From NCBI GenBank assembly GCA_917880885.1, contig OU862919.1:47405058-47469057 (forward strand): a DNA stretch of 64,000 nucleotides. Direction: 5' to 3'. The position numbers and the translations under genes were made by a program. Below are positions 22,816 to 34,999 of this stretch, one piece after another. The notes below the pieces were generated by a model that had not been told where the DNA came from, made no database searches, and saw only the letters and a program-made list of their open reading frames with translations. Numbering within the stretch: the stretch's first letter is position 1; every line of letters starts with the position of its first letter. This DNA is from Limnephilus marmoratus. Taxonomy: Eukaryota; Arthropoda; Insecta; Trichoptera; Limnephilidae.

Positions 22816-23064
22816 TAAATGAAGACACTGTGAGCGAAACTCAATCAACATTTCCGTACAAAATCAATGACGTAGAGATAAAAAGATGTTGTGAAGTTAA
22901 GGACTTAGGAATAATTATGGACTCCGGAATGTCTTTCCGAACACATAAATTCCATCCGTGACAGGGCATACAAACTTCTAGGATTCATCATAAGAGTGAC
23001 CAAACCATTCAGGTCACCACACGTAATCAAAATACTGTATGTCTCTTTTGTTCACTCAATATTA

Positions 23065-24641
23065 AGCTGGGTCCACACATGTTCTTTTGTCCGTTCCGTT
23101 CCTCCGTTCCGTACCTCCGTTCCGTATCAACAACTCTGGACGCAAGTAAAAATAGCCCGTACCTCCGTAACCTCGCTGCGATCATCGGCATCGCGTGTTC
23201 ATTCCATTCGACAGAGAGAACGACCTGCGCATGCCGCGATCACGTCCAGACTGGCGCATACCCGTATCGGCCGTATCGTATCCAGGGTTGTCAATGCTAA
23301 TGTTCTAAAATACCCGCAAAAAATGTTCAAAATCCCCAAATTGGGGAGAGCAAAATATCAAATTCCCCGCAAATTCCCCACAAGTTTCTTCATAATTTGG
23401 CCTCCAAAATAATACTAAATTCAATTGAAAGTAATGAAAGTAGCATTTTTTATCCATTAAAATTGATTAAAAATATTATTACACACATAATACAAGATTA
23501 AAAAATAGGTTTGAACCCAAAAACCAATATTGAAACTGAAAAAATAAAGACATTTAAAAAAAAATCAATACGGTGTGCCGATAAATTGTCTAGCAGGCAA
23601 AAAAGGAAACTTAAAAAAATATGGTAATATAATCATACATACGGTTTGCCAGGTACTGGTAGGAGAAAAAAAATAACCAATAATTTTAAACGGTGAAGAA
23701 GTAATAAGCAATTTACATCATTATAAGACTTAATTAACAACATGTAATGGATTATTAACGAAATAAGCCTACATACAGGTGATGTAAAATAATTACCTCC
23801 TTTCATCAATTACTGCATCATGCTTTTTTGGTTAACATTTTGTGTTTGAAAGATTTAACTTCAAACATCCTCCTTCTTATTTAATCCCTTCTCAAGTAGC
23901 CATGAATGCAACCACAGTAGTCTGTATGAAGGTGATTTCTATTTTCTGTTTTCAAATGTTTAAGAACATTGAATTTTCTCTCAACGGAAGCGTTGGAAAA
24001 CGGCAACACCAGCAATAATGAACTTATTACTATTTTTAAATTTGGAAACCAGTACCTATCGTCCTGTATTGTTTTTTAGGCCAAAGACTTTAACCCAGTA
24101 ACTTACAGCATCGTCATCTACATTCAGACCATGTTGGGATAAATCAAGAATAGCGGGATCCTTCTATCTCTATCGTAGAAGTTCTATGACTGGCAAATTC
24201 ATGTGTCTTCGAGTTAGGGTCCCGAACTTCAAGAATGCCCCGACTATTATTGTTTAGAAATAAATAAAATAAAATTAAATAAACTTCAAAATCTACCACC
24301 GAAAATACATATTTTTCAAAAAGGTTGGGAAGTCAAAAAATGCCCAGAATCCCCGCATTTTCCCCGCAAAACGGTGTTCCCCGCAAAATACCCAATTCTT
24401 GAAAAATCTTAAAAATTCCCCGCAATTTGGGGAATTACCCACAAATCGGCAACGCTGATCGTATCGCCTTTGAACGGGCCGAATAAACCGACTCCCGATG
24501 GATCGGGGCGTACCTCGACCCGTATCGTCCCGCCGTAACACCGTACCGTTCCGAATGGGCGTCCAAACTAGCGTTCTTGATCGCGACGCTGATACGGAAC
24601 GGAGGAACGGAACGGACAAAAGAACATGTGTGGACCCAGCT
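23065..24641. mobile_element. Harbinger-type element with long inverted ends (TSD TTA)
   Basis: Ends AGCTGGGTCCACACATGTTC inverted at both sides, continuing through repeated GTTCCGT/ACGGAAC words. It is flanked by TTA at 23062-23064 and 24642-24644. No transposase of its own is recognisable; most of the length is the nested hAT. Confidence 0.8.
23283..24457 (-). mobile_element. hAT element nested in the Harbinger-type element (8-bp TSD)
   Basis: Ends CAGGGTTG and inverted CAGCGTTG, with a perfect 8-base duplication ATCGTATC at 23275-23282 and 24458-24465. Repeated CCCGCAAA-type words lie inside each end. On the minus strand around 23930-24000 a decayed frame reads FSNASVERKFNVLKHLKTEN, matching the hAT dimerisation domain. 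Inactive. Confidence 0.85.
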
Positions 24642-25590
24642 TTAGAATTCGGATCAGCCATATGGAATCCCCAATACAAAGTTAACATTGAAAGGTTAGA
24701 AAGAACTCAAAAAAAGATACTGAAACACCTAGACTTTAAATCCTTTCGAACATCAGAAAGCCTAAAAGACTCATTAACATTCCATAATTTATCAACCTTA
24801 GAAGATAGAAGAAATATATCCGACCAGAAATTCCTATTCAAAATCATTAACAACGTTGTTGACAAGAACTACCTTCTAGAACACATTAATTTCCACTGTT
24901 CAATAAGAAACACAAGGTCAAACCAACTATTCCACATCCCACACTCCAAAACAAATTACACACAACATTCATTTCTCCGAAGGACGTGCACAAAATACAA
25001 TGATATCTTTTACGACGCTGATATTTTCCATTTGTCCTCAGGCCAATTTATTAAATTCATAATAGAAAAAATCAAAACAAATTTTTAATTATGAACTCTC
25101 CACCCCTGCTGCATGTTATTTTTTTTTTTTTTCATTTTCATTATGTTGGTTTTCCTTCTTTTTATAATAATAATAATATTTGGATAATTTACATATCCCA
25201 CATGCTTTAATTTGTGTATTTTTTTTCATTTCTGTTGTACATATATATATATATTTCTTTTTTTTCTACCACTTTATGATTTCTTTTATGTTTTAATCTA
25301 TGTTTATATATACATATATTATAAATTTTAGCTGAAACTTCGCTGGTTAATGCAACCATGTAATATGTTACTCTATTATGAAAATATGTATAACTGTTTG
25401 TTTCCTTAATAAACTAAAATAAAATAAAAATAAAATAAAATAAAATCTGGAAACAGAAAAATCAGAAAAAGGTATTGGCACCTCCTGGGTTCATGTCCGA
25501 GAGGTGCCAATATGTTTTTCTGATTTTTCTGTTTGCAGATTGTCGATTGAGTTGCGCTCACAGTGTCTTCATTTAATTAAATATTACAAT

Positions 25591-26785
25591 TATAGGTTTT
25601 ACTCATAAAAGTAAAAAAAATAAATATATTTACGTATACATATAAGGGAAAACTTGTCAAAATTGGCAGCAAAGCAATTCGAGGTATTTTAAATAGTGCC
25701 ATATTGTGGCAAAAAGCGCTCCAGTGTTTATAGTAATGTTTTTTTTTCGCACCTAGGCGGCTGTAGAGCGGAGAGGCGGTTTCTTGCTACGGGCGGTCCC
25801 TGTGATTAACAGCCGGCTAAGTGGAACACAGCGAGGTATGTACGGCCGCTATTTATTGATAAAGGTATCGGTCTGATCGCCGGTTTTCATTTAAATATTT
25901 CACTGTATAAATTATTGATTAATCGACAGGGCCGGATTTGACGGACACGGCACCGTGCGGGTTAATTCGGGTGCTTAAATAATATAATACGAGAGTCCGA
26001 ATAGCCGAGACTTTTATAAAAATGTTTTTTTTGTTGATTTTAGTGAGTAGATGTGTTATCAAAGTCAAATTTAGTATAGTATCTGTACTCGCTGACTGGT
26101 AATTGATATGAAATATTTAAATACGTCAATAAACTGCTTTGCACACCAGAATATAGTGTTAATTCTATCAAAATTGATACCAATTCATAAATACGTAATT
26201 TTTATTCTAATTAGGTCCATTATTGGAGCACGTATCTTTAGGATTTTAACCAGCGATCCGTGAGAATATTTGGAATGAAAAATGTAGGTGTCATTTGGCC
26301 ATCATGTTTCTATAAACAGACTCGCGCATAGATCGAGGGAAATTCGGGGGGAAACCATTTAATTATTCCGCGAGCAACAATAATTTAATTTTGTAGACTC
26401 TTACGCAAAATCACCGTTAAGTTGAAACCTTAAACCAGCCTTGTGTTCCGAACGTTCCGAAACCATTTTCATACGCTATTAAGTCGCCTATGCAAAGAGC
26501 CGCATGCGCTCGCGAGCTGCAAATTCCGACCCCTGGCCTAGCGCATCACGTGATAAGCACTTCGTCTCGTTCCAGGAGCACGGTAACACATGAAACAGCA
26601 CGCGTATTTAGATTCGACTGCACCACCGATCTTGTGGTCAACGAACGCCCGCTTCATTGATTTTCCGGCGGGATTGGTGATGTCCACAGGGCGACACCTG
26701 AGGCCCTAGACTAGCTCGCAGATCTAGATGTCCCCCTTTGACCCCCCACCATACGAAAAAAAAAAGAAGAACACCCGATATACTC
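25591..26785. other. unassigned stretch
   Basis: Mixed composition, GC-richer around 26430-26740. No coding exon with supported splice sites recognised. Confidence 0.35.
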
Positions 26786-26794
26786 TACGAGAAC

Positions 26795-27408
26795 CATAGA
26801 CATCCAAATTCAATAGACCAGAAGACACAGATGAGGGGTAAAACCAAACTATGGGAGGGGAAGAGGGGAAAGATGACTGTGATTCGTTAAAAAATCAATC
26901 TGATAGTATATAGTTCTTAAAAGCAAAATCTGCTTTGAATGAATAGACCTTTTTACATGGGATCGCGAATTGCTTGCCACGTTAATAACATATTTTCGAA
27001 GGACAAATGCGCGCCCAGAAAAGATTCGCCCCTATTCACATAGCAATATTTTGTTGCCGTGTTTAGTTAAGACATTTTTACAAATGTTTCATAATTTACT
27101 TACCCCTGTAACCAGCGACGAGCACACTGGAGAACCGCCCACATTCGCTATATCCACATAATATGTAAGTATAATGTATAGCACGTGCTACCGTTTTTGG
27201 CGTGTTATTTCGTAAAATGTATGGATGTTAGTTCCGCGCTGGCAAGGACAATAATGATGACGTCACATATTTTAAATTCAAGCAAGGTTCTCTCCCCTCC
27301 CCATGGAGCGAGTTGGCTCCAAGGAGGAGCTCCAGCTGGCTCCATGTGGAGGGGAAAATAATACGTTTTTATCACTTAGGGCAGGTCCAGATATATTCAT
27401 ATGTCCGT
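26795..27408. mobile_element. family J DNA element, copy 2 (9-bp TSD, 8 of 9 match)
   Basis: Aligns with 6029-6670. Ends CATAGACATCC and ATATGTCCGT. Direct duplications TACGAGAAC (26786-26794) and GACGAGAAC (27409-27417). The short frame at 26970-27161 is the counterpart of 6232-6441. Confidence 0.75.
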
Positions 27409-27417
27409 GACGAGAAC

Positions 27418-27919
27418 CTATGATCAATTTATGGAACGAAAATTATTTTCATTCATTAAGTTCTTTCAACTTTGGGTTTATATTCCATAGAAAAGCCTAC
27501 TCATAGGTCAGGTGTGATCCCAGTTTTAGTAACAAATATTTTAACCAGTTAAACATATTTATTTGTAAAATGATGGAATTTTATTTTGTCTTGATCTGAG
27601 TATTTGTTAAGAGGAACGTTTGCGCGGCCCGTTTCGGCCCGTTTCACGCAAATCTTAATTTTGGATTTGAGATCAAAATACCCAATCAAACTGAAAAAAT
27701 ATTTTTGTAATCAAAAAGTTTTTCAAATATCTAGTGAGGATATGAACCACTTTATTAATTTTTGCTTAAAATTAAAAGATATTGGCTATAAAAGATTTTA
27801 ATGTTTCTTGATTTTCGAGGCAACTGGGGCAATTATTTGTGAGTAAATGTAAAACATTTGAAAAATCGTTCCGCTTAAAGAAGAAATACCTAGGACTCGT
27901 TTTCTTAATTTATCGAACA
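27418..27919. other. unassigned stretch
   Basis: AT-rich, nothing recognised. Confidence 0.35.
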
Positions 27920-29036
27920 CTAGCAGAACCGGCCACACGTTGCTGTGGCTAACGAAACACAACGCCATTATCCAATCTTTATAAAATTCACACCACCCGC
28001 TTGCCAGCTGCCCGCTGCCCGCAGCCTGAATTGAATATTTGAATTTATCGGCTTTTCTGTACATAAGCATGTATTATACATATAAACTAAGGCGGTACAC
28101 AATCCTAATAATTTTTGTACGCTCAAAACTTACATTTTAATCATTTCCGGCGAATCCGTAACTAAAATAACTTTTTTATTGCCATGCCGCACAAGAAATG
28201 CGAATTATTTATATTCTAGATTAATAAAAACAGTACCTTACCATTAATATATTTTACGTACAACGATTTGAAAACTATATAACCCGTTTTTCAACTATAA
28301 AGTTAGCGGCAAGCACCAGATTTTATTTTTCTAGACGATGAATTAATAATTTCGGGAGGACAACATGTGTTTACATTTTTAATATTTGTAGCACGTTCTT
28401 CAGAATTAATTAAAATCAACGCTGCAGAAAGGTCGAATCTCCAGGCCTGCTAGGGTGAATTCGACCGTACGTTCGTGCAATACGCCGTGCCGCGGCGTAT
28501 ATTTGTTTACACGCTTTCTTCACTTACGTCGTTAAGATTCCCACATTATTTATCTTCTTCCTCTTTTCTTTGATACGGCAAATTCGACAGTAGGTTCGTC
28601 CAGAGCACGGGTCGCGAGTCGCAATTTGTATACACGGTTTCTTTACTTACGTCGTTAAGATTCTGAATATATTTTAGGGTATATTGTCATCTTAACTCGC
28701 CACTAATTATACAATGCTTGCAATGCAACACTGGATATTTGAAAAGGGAAAATCAAATACCTACTTACTCTAGGACATCTATTTTCCAATTTCTTCCGTA
28801 GAACGAATTTCAAAAGTGACTATAGTACGGCCCGCCAACCGTTTTAAATCGCACAAAAATATGTTTTCTTTAAATTTCTCGGCTTTTCTCTAATATAATT
28901 TACATGTATTATGCATATAAACATTCCTCTTCAATCACTCTATCTATTGGTGAAAACCGCATGAAAATCCGTTGCGTAGTTTAAAAGATTAACGCGCACA
29001 TACGTTTTGAGCGACTTCATTTTATACTATGTAATG
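27920..29036 (-). mobile_element. Helitron-like element (family G), copy 2, with a 605-base insert
   Basis: Minus-strand 3' end GTGGCCGGTTCTGCTAG (CTAG at 27920) and 5' end near 29036. Compared with 54282-54793 it has extra sequence at about 28088-28692. An ATGATG/ATAATG microsatellite (29030-29097) abuts the 5' end. Confidence 0.75.
28088..28692. repeat. insert in Helitron copy 2 with a ~118-base tandem duplication
   Basis: Absent from the other two G copies. Two imperfect units share TTCGACNGTANGTTCGT and end TTACGTCGTTAAGATTC (near 28535 and 28665). No coding or clear termini. Confidence 0.55.
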
Positions 29037-29097
29037 ATGATGATAATGATAATGATGATGATGATAATGATGATGATGATAATGATGATGATGATGG

Positions 29098-29840
29098 TTC
29101 ATTTTAGAACTGTGACCTCCTTTTCTCAATACAGGTATATTGTAGTCGCACTGAACCAAAATAGTCCTTGATTCAACTTTTGAGAATACCGCAATTAAGT
29201 GTTTTTAATCTGAAAATGAAGACATTTAATTTTTTGTCTGTCCAAAAACGTACAGTTTTCATTAGCTTTAATAATTATTTCAAACAATTTTAATTAATTA
29301 ACCCAAATACGCCGGATAATATCGCATCAAATAGTAAATTGTGATTTCATGTCTAGGCTTCAGGGACAACTTTAATACTAGATACATAATAATCACAGGT
29401 TTAACCTATTAATTAAATTAAGTGCCAGCTTCCATGACACAATCCAATAAAAAAACTGTCATATTTCTTTTGTGGTGCCTAATAAATTTAACGATAAACT
29501 TTTTAGGTAGGCACACACCTAAAATAAACGAACGCTTCTATTTTGATGACGGAGATATTTTCATGAAATGGTAATACTTCTTTGAACAGCCGTAGGTATG
29601 CTAATATTTTGTTGAATGTTAAGTACCTGGGCGGTTCGTTAGGCGTTGGGGCGGACATTTCGAGCCCCTATTTTCGTAAAAATACCAGTCACAGTAAAAA
29701 TAATTTGCATTCGCCGGAAAATGGGGAAATGATTTCAATGTGAAATTATTCTACAATTTCAGCTATTAATAATAAAGATAAGCGTTAATTAAAGTGAAAA
29801 TGTAAAGATGCGAAAAATAGAAAGATTTTTCAAATTATCG
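29098..29840. other. unassigned stretch
   Basis: AT-rich, nothing recognised. Confidence 0.35.
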
Positions 29841-29864
29841 TTAAGAGCGTTTGACCAGCCGGCG

Positions 29865-31680
29865 CACAGTGGTTTTACTAGGATGGGAGCGTCGGAAACA
29901 ATTCGAAATTTCAAATTGCAATGATCACTAAATTTGGTTTCTATATCTTGACACCACATACCAGCGCATCTTTCCCCATACCACAAAATTCAACAAAACG
30001 TTTCGTCACTGCGAAACACGTCAGCAAAGATTGACTTCCCGTGCAGTCCGGACATTTGTGTGTAAATGCAACGTTTATTATATAACATTTAGGGACCGAT
30101 AACTTTTTACACCGCTTACTCGCAAATTTTTTTTAACTTGGATTCAATACCTTCAGGTATTTACTAAAGATGTTAAGTTTATTTTTTTCATTTCCTAATG
30201 CGACAAATTTGGGATATTTAAAATAAAAAAAAACATCTCGTGAATTAAAAAAAATTACGAAGATTTCTGGAATACTTAAGGTTAAAGTTAGATATTCAGT
30301 AATATTCAGTAAATGTGCTGATGTACTTTTGTAGTTGAACTATTTACGTATCATATTTAAAAAAAAAATCTTGCGCATTTTTGCGGTTCTACGGCCCAGG
30401 AATTTTTACGTAATTTACTTACTGTAAAATTTGAGTGCTTCATAAACATTATTTTTGTCACAGGTTCGGTTTCAAAGGATTTGTTCTTAAGACAAAAGGA
30501 GTTATTTGGCATAATGATGAACTCGAAGTGTCAAAAGATGGGAAAAGATTTTAATATTTAAAAAAAAATGTATATAAACCTCACCAATTGCCTTAAAGAG
30601 AGGTTGGATAAATTCAGTAAAAAAATCACGGGCTTCAAATTTCGCATTAATACAAGATGGACTATTGCTCGTCGAGATGATGCTAGATTTGTGATGGAAA
30701 ATAAAAATAAAATAACTTGAGACTCCGATTGGTTTTATATTGTATGCGATTTATCCTGAAAACGGCACGTGATGATCGTAAACACAATTTGAATGTAGTT
30801 CAGACCAATCCAAATGCTTGAAAACCAAAGATCTTCGGAAAAGTGCACTTCTTTCTCATTTGGTGTTTGAGAAAGAGGTGTATTTTTTGGTCAAACGGTA
30901 ACTAGAAGACATTATTCTAGGCGCTCATCTATTAACAGACAAGTGTACAAGATATTTGATGATAATCACTCTTCTTAATAACAGGTGTTCATTGGAACGC
31001 GAGAGGTGCGGATTATTCTAGTATTTTTGTACCTACCTTTGCGATTAGTTCACGGGAAGTCTGACAATATAATCGTAGTGTGGCAGAATCCTTGCCCATC
31101 GTCCATCAGATATTGCCACCCGATTAAGATTATCAGAAGAGGCTCAGGAAGCTCGGAACAAAGATTTTTTAAAAATATCGCGTGAACTATTCTAGAAAAT
31201 GTTCTCGTGAGAAATTTTATGAAGGTGTTTTTAATTTAATGTTAGTTGCATCTGATCCTATCATAACTAGTTACAGGCAACCCCCAAAGAAACCATTAAA
31301 TCGTTTTCCTAAGGAAGTTTTCGATTTAATAATTCCTCTGGATATTCATTCTTCAAATATCTTTAGCACCGACGATGATGATGATTGTTCATCGTCTGCC
31401 TCAGAATGTTAAAAAGCAAAATTAAACATTACTCGGCCTTTATTTTCACGTGGATATGGACATAAATAATATCAATTTTAAGAAAAAAAATTAAAATTTT
31501 ATTTTTTCTTTGATAAAAATATAATAAAATCCAGAAATCGTTAATAAAATCCATTAAAACTTACTAAAACCGAATATTATATTTTTTTTTAACCATACCG
31601 AAAAATAATATCACTTTTTTCCCCCCGTTAATCCTCCCTGTGAATTGTTTCCAACTTTTGGGGTATTTGGAACCACTGTG
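29865..31680 (+). mobile_element. Transib transposon, degenerate, with RSS-like ends and 5-bp TSD
   Basis: Both ends start CACAGTGGTT. The flanking direct duplication is CGGCG (29860-29864 and 31681-31685), which occupies the CRGCG site of repeat B. A GAAACAATT block follows the CACAGTG heptamer after 23 bases (left) and 22 bases (right). GC-rich 5-base duplications and RSS-like heptamers are the signature of Transib, the family related to RAG1. Confidence 0.85.
30985..31412 (+). pseudogene. Transib transposase, C-terminal remnant
   Basis: Broken frames give FLYLPLRLVHGKSDNI, then in the next frame LRLSEEAQEARNKDFLKIS (about 31123-31180), then SRKCSREKFYEGVFNLML and VASDPIITSYRQPP up to a stop at 31410. 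LSEEAQEARNKDF and SDPxI are hallmarks of the Transib C-terminal region, near the last catalytic residue. N-terminal and core regions (29.9-30.9 kb) are too decayed to follow. Known family: DDE transposase; this copy is inactive. Confidence 0.8.
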
Positions 31681-32690
31681 CGGCGGCCGAAAATCCACAT
31701 TTCGTCGAAAGTTGTTCTTACGATCTTACAGGGCGGTTCCAATGAGAAAGATTAATTATTCTCCATACCATCTTTTTAAAATTATAACTCAATATCGATT
31801 TCATTTCATTCCAAATTTGCTTTAATTTATATCTACATCCAAAATGCTGAAAAGCGTGATGATAAAACTATTAAAACTATTTACTTTTTGTAATTATTTT
31901 TTGATTATAAGTATATACCATTTTTCAATAATGTCTAAGTTAAATTAAAAATGTTAAAAAAATCTGAAATATGTTAGTTTGCAAGTGCGCAAATAAATAC
32001 ACAAACGGACCAATTTTCGTCAAGAAACACATGTACGTATATATTTTTTAATGATTTTATTTAAACTGAAATTAAAATTCTAAAATATGCGTTTGCCGGA
32101 TAATGTATTGATTTATTTTACTGCACGATTATATGATTTGAAATGGGTGTGGCATAACACAAAATCTTTTTTGAAAATTTAACAAATCTGCCAACGACCT
32201 ATGGTATAACCTTATTATACTAAAAATGAACATTTTTTCTTAAAATTTAAAACATGCGAATGCTAGATAAAAGAACAAATTTTCGAAATCCATTTATATT
32301 TTTTGTGGAAAAGAGTCAATACGTCTAAAAACTGATTTAAAACTAACATATTTCTGGTTTTCTCTGGTAATGCCCTCTTAAAAGGTAGTATTTTATATCT
32401 TCAGAGTATATTTTTAATTGAATATATTCTTCCTTATTTTCCACTTGCTTTCCAAATTTGTTTTCTGAATATTTTACGTGTTCATACATGTTTAAAGCAG
32501 AAGTTTGGAATATTTTTATATCCAATTTTTTTGAAAATTGTGCTGAAAAGGAACAAAGGAAGTAAAATATGTGATAGAAGCCTTAAAGAAAGTCTCCATC
32601 TATTTGGATATGATCAATATCAGTCTACATGGAACTTGTGCGAATGCACTATCCTCCCCACATCCTGGAATAAAACATTATGATTAATAA

Positions 32691-33194
32691 CTAGCCTTAT
32701 TATTAATAGCCCCCCCTCCCCCCCGCTCGCCCACGCTCCCCCCATCTCTCCCTCCCTCCCGCTTTCCATACATTCAATCCCAGTACATTTAGTTTTTAAA
32801 CAGACCGCGTGCCAACTTTTACAATTTTTATTCAATATTAAATTTGGTACAAACATAGGTACCTATTTAAAATATCCAAAATTCTTGATTCGATTCAAAC
32901 TATTAGAGGAGTTAAATTAAGTTACTTTAAATAAATTTATCAACTTAAAGATTTTCAAAAATAGTATCCTGATGTAAAATTTTGCAAAATGTCATTCTCA
33001 AACACGCGAACTGTCAAACGTGCGATGTTTTCTGAAATTATCCAATTTTCTGCGCTTTTCTTAATTTTTCTCTCCGTAAGAACCATCCTCGTACTTCAAG
33101 GAATATTCTAAAAAAAGAATTAGCGAAATCGGTTCAGCTGCTCTCGAGATTTGCGCTTAGCAACACATTTAGCGATCCATTTTTATATATAACA
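32691..33194 (-). mobile_element. Helitron-like element (family H), minus strand
   Basis: The 3' CTAG is at 32691-32694 (minus), preceded by the GGGGGG-rich tract; the 5' end TATATATAAAAATGGATCGC is near 33194. Interior matches 44686-45118 (GGTGGCACGC-type block and AACCATCCTCGTACTTC). Confidence 0.75.
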
Positions 33195-34181
33195 TAAAAA
33201 TAACTCCTACGCCAAGCTCAAAAGCCAGTACTCTTAATGGCGTAGAAATTCATTAAAACATATTTTCCATTATTTTGTTTTGCCTAATATTATGGCCAAT
33301 CATGTAAAAGTGTTATAAATTAAACAATAAAAAAAAAAAAATAAAAATTAAATTTAGCTAAAACCATTTGAAGTTATATTCTGAATGTAGGCGTCTCACC
33401 AGGTTGAATTGAATAACCATGTAGAAATCCTGTACCTACTGTAATCAGCTTCACTTCTCACTTGATATATTTAAGTATATTCTTAAAATGCCAAGGCCTT
33501 CGGGGAAAAGTCACTGAAAGATTTATATATTTTGGCGATGGAGAGACGGGGTGAGAAATTCTGGGTATTTTCGTAATATATTGTACTAGATTCGATATTC
33601 ACGAACTGTTATATACGTCCACATGTTTCAAATTCTCTATACAATATTCAAGAGAGGTCCGTTTCAACAGTAAGCTAAATCGTGAGCTAAATTAAAATTT
33701 TAACCGTCAGTTAAAGTAACAAAGATGTTAAATAGAACCACGCGCTGTTCCAAGTGCACTTTTGTTAAAGTACTAGTTATGAGTACGGCTTGTCTCAAAT
33801 TAAGAATATTCTTCGAAATTCTGTGAAAATATGCATCGCATTATTTTTTGATGCGGCCGAACGAAAATTAAATTTGAAAACCACAACAACTGTCAATCTC
33901 ACTGCTTTGTTCCTATAAAAATATTTATCTAAGTATTTAAAATACAAGTATGCAAATATAATATAATATCTTCAAGTAGTTGTAATTTTTGGCTCCAAGA
34001 CATAGATATTGGATGAGAAATTCATCGTTCCTAATATTATCTTAATCGTGAATTAAAATCAATGTTGAAGAGCACAATTTCGTACCTTACCCCCCAACAG
34101 AAATGTCAAATATGTCAAAATGGCGAAGTAAATCTAGAGTCTATCGATTTTCGTAAGGTAAAAGCAAAAGTTAAAAGTGAC
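33195..34181. other. unassigned stretch
   Basis: AT-rich; no gene or repeat relative recognised. Confidence 0.35.
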
Positions 34182-34280
34182 GAAAAGGGTTTAAGGGGTG
34201 GGTATGAATCTAGAGTTCAGTGTGTCCTGGTCATCCGCCTCCTAGACCTAGACAAACCTCACCGCATGAACCCGGTGTCA
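34182..34280 (-). repeat. family A fragment (A6, short subfamily)
   Basis: AAAAGGGTTTAAGGGGTGG to CATGAACCCGG without the middle block; both ends missing. Confidence 0.7.
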
Positions 34281-34999
34281 TGTCACTGGATGACAGTGGA
34301 TCCGAGGAACGGGCTATTTTTGGAACCAGTTCCTATTGGATTTATGAAATAATCTCCAATACTAACTGTGCGAAGCCGAACCATTCGAACCAAAAGCCGC
34401 GAGCGGGTTTTTAACTGTTGGTCACGAATTGATATATTATGTCTGCAAAAGCCCTACGGGCCTTGAAAAACCCCTTTCTTATTTCCTATTTTATGTTCTA
34501 AAGAAAACAATGAAATAACTCAGAACTGATAATCTCTGATTGGTCTTTTTAAGAGTATTAGTTTTCATAAATAACGTTTTCATCACCTATGGTCGCTGTT
34601 TTTGAGGGTTTTTTTTGTGATAGTTTTCATTCTACTGCAGCCTATTTTTCGAACAGATTTGCAAAATCCATCTTCATCAGATGTCATCTGTCCTGACAAT
34701 AGAAATTGTTGTGTTAGAACTTCAGTTGTAAAAAACACTCTAAATCTCATGTTCATGACAGAAGTTGAAACGGAATTGAACCAAGTATTCTTATTTATAC
34801 GTAGATAATGGTGTATTCTTTTTTTAAGAAAGGTTATACATATTTATTTATTTACTAGCTTTTTCCCGCGGCTTCATGGTGTAAGGGGGGTTCCCACTCC
34901 GCCTCCTGTGTGTATGTATGTATGTATGCGCATTGAACAAATTATAATATTGACAAGATGCTCTTTTTAAATTTGGGCAGTGAATCGGAGAAAATGTCG
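34281..34999. other. unassigned stretch; possible Helitron 3' end and TATG microsatellite
   Basis: ACTAGCTTTTTCCCGCGGCTTC at 34854 reads on the minus strand as a CTAG-type Helitron end, and a (TATG)n run follows (34911-34930). No body recognised. Confidence 0.35.

Larger units (their letters stand above)
22851..25445 (+). pseudogene. jockey/CR1-like LINE 3' end, split by a Harbinger-type element
   Basis: Left part: KINDVEIKRCCEVKDLGIIM and SGMSFRTHKF, with a frameshift, up to VHSIL at 23061. Right part from 24645: EFGSAIWNPQYKVNIERLER, then NNVVDKNYLLEHINFH and SGQFIKFIIEKIKTNF with a stop at 25086. Removing the insert and one TTA rejoins the frame as VHSILEFGSAIWNP. An ATAAA-type tail ends at about 25445. 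RT palm and endonuclease are missing. Confidence 0.85.
22816..25590 (-). repeat. tRNA-type SINE family L, copy 1, split by a LINE
   Basis: ATTAAATGAAGACACTGTGAG at 22817 and its inverted partner (CTCACAGTGTCTTCATTTAA, 25557-25576) are the outer ends; the centre (25446-25545) has two facing arms joined by a mini-tRNA-like hairpin (GGCACCT ... AGGTGCC). The same arms flank the tRNA-like heads at 63205-64000. The LINE at 22851-25445 splits the left arm after ACTCAATC. Confidence 0.6.
29841..32235 (-). repeat. dispersed repeat B, copy 3, split by a Transib
   Basis: A short piece (29841-29864, TTAAGAGCGTTTGACC) and the remainder (31681-32235) together match repeat B on the minus strand. Confidence 0.85.

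Noticed and set aside
30601..30900. N-terminal part of Transib transposase
   Set aside because: Some words look plausible but the frame is too broken to assign, so only the C-terminal part was called.
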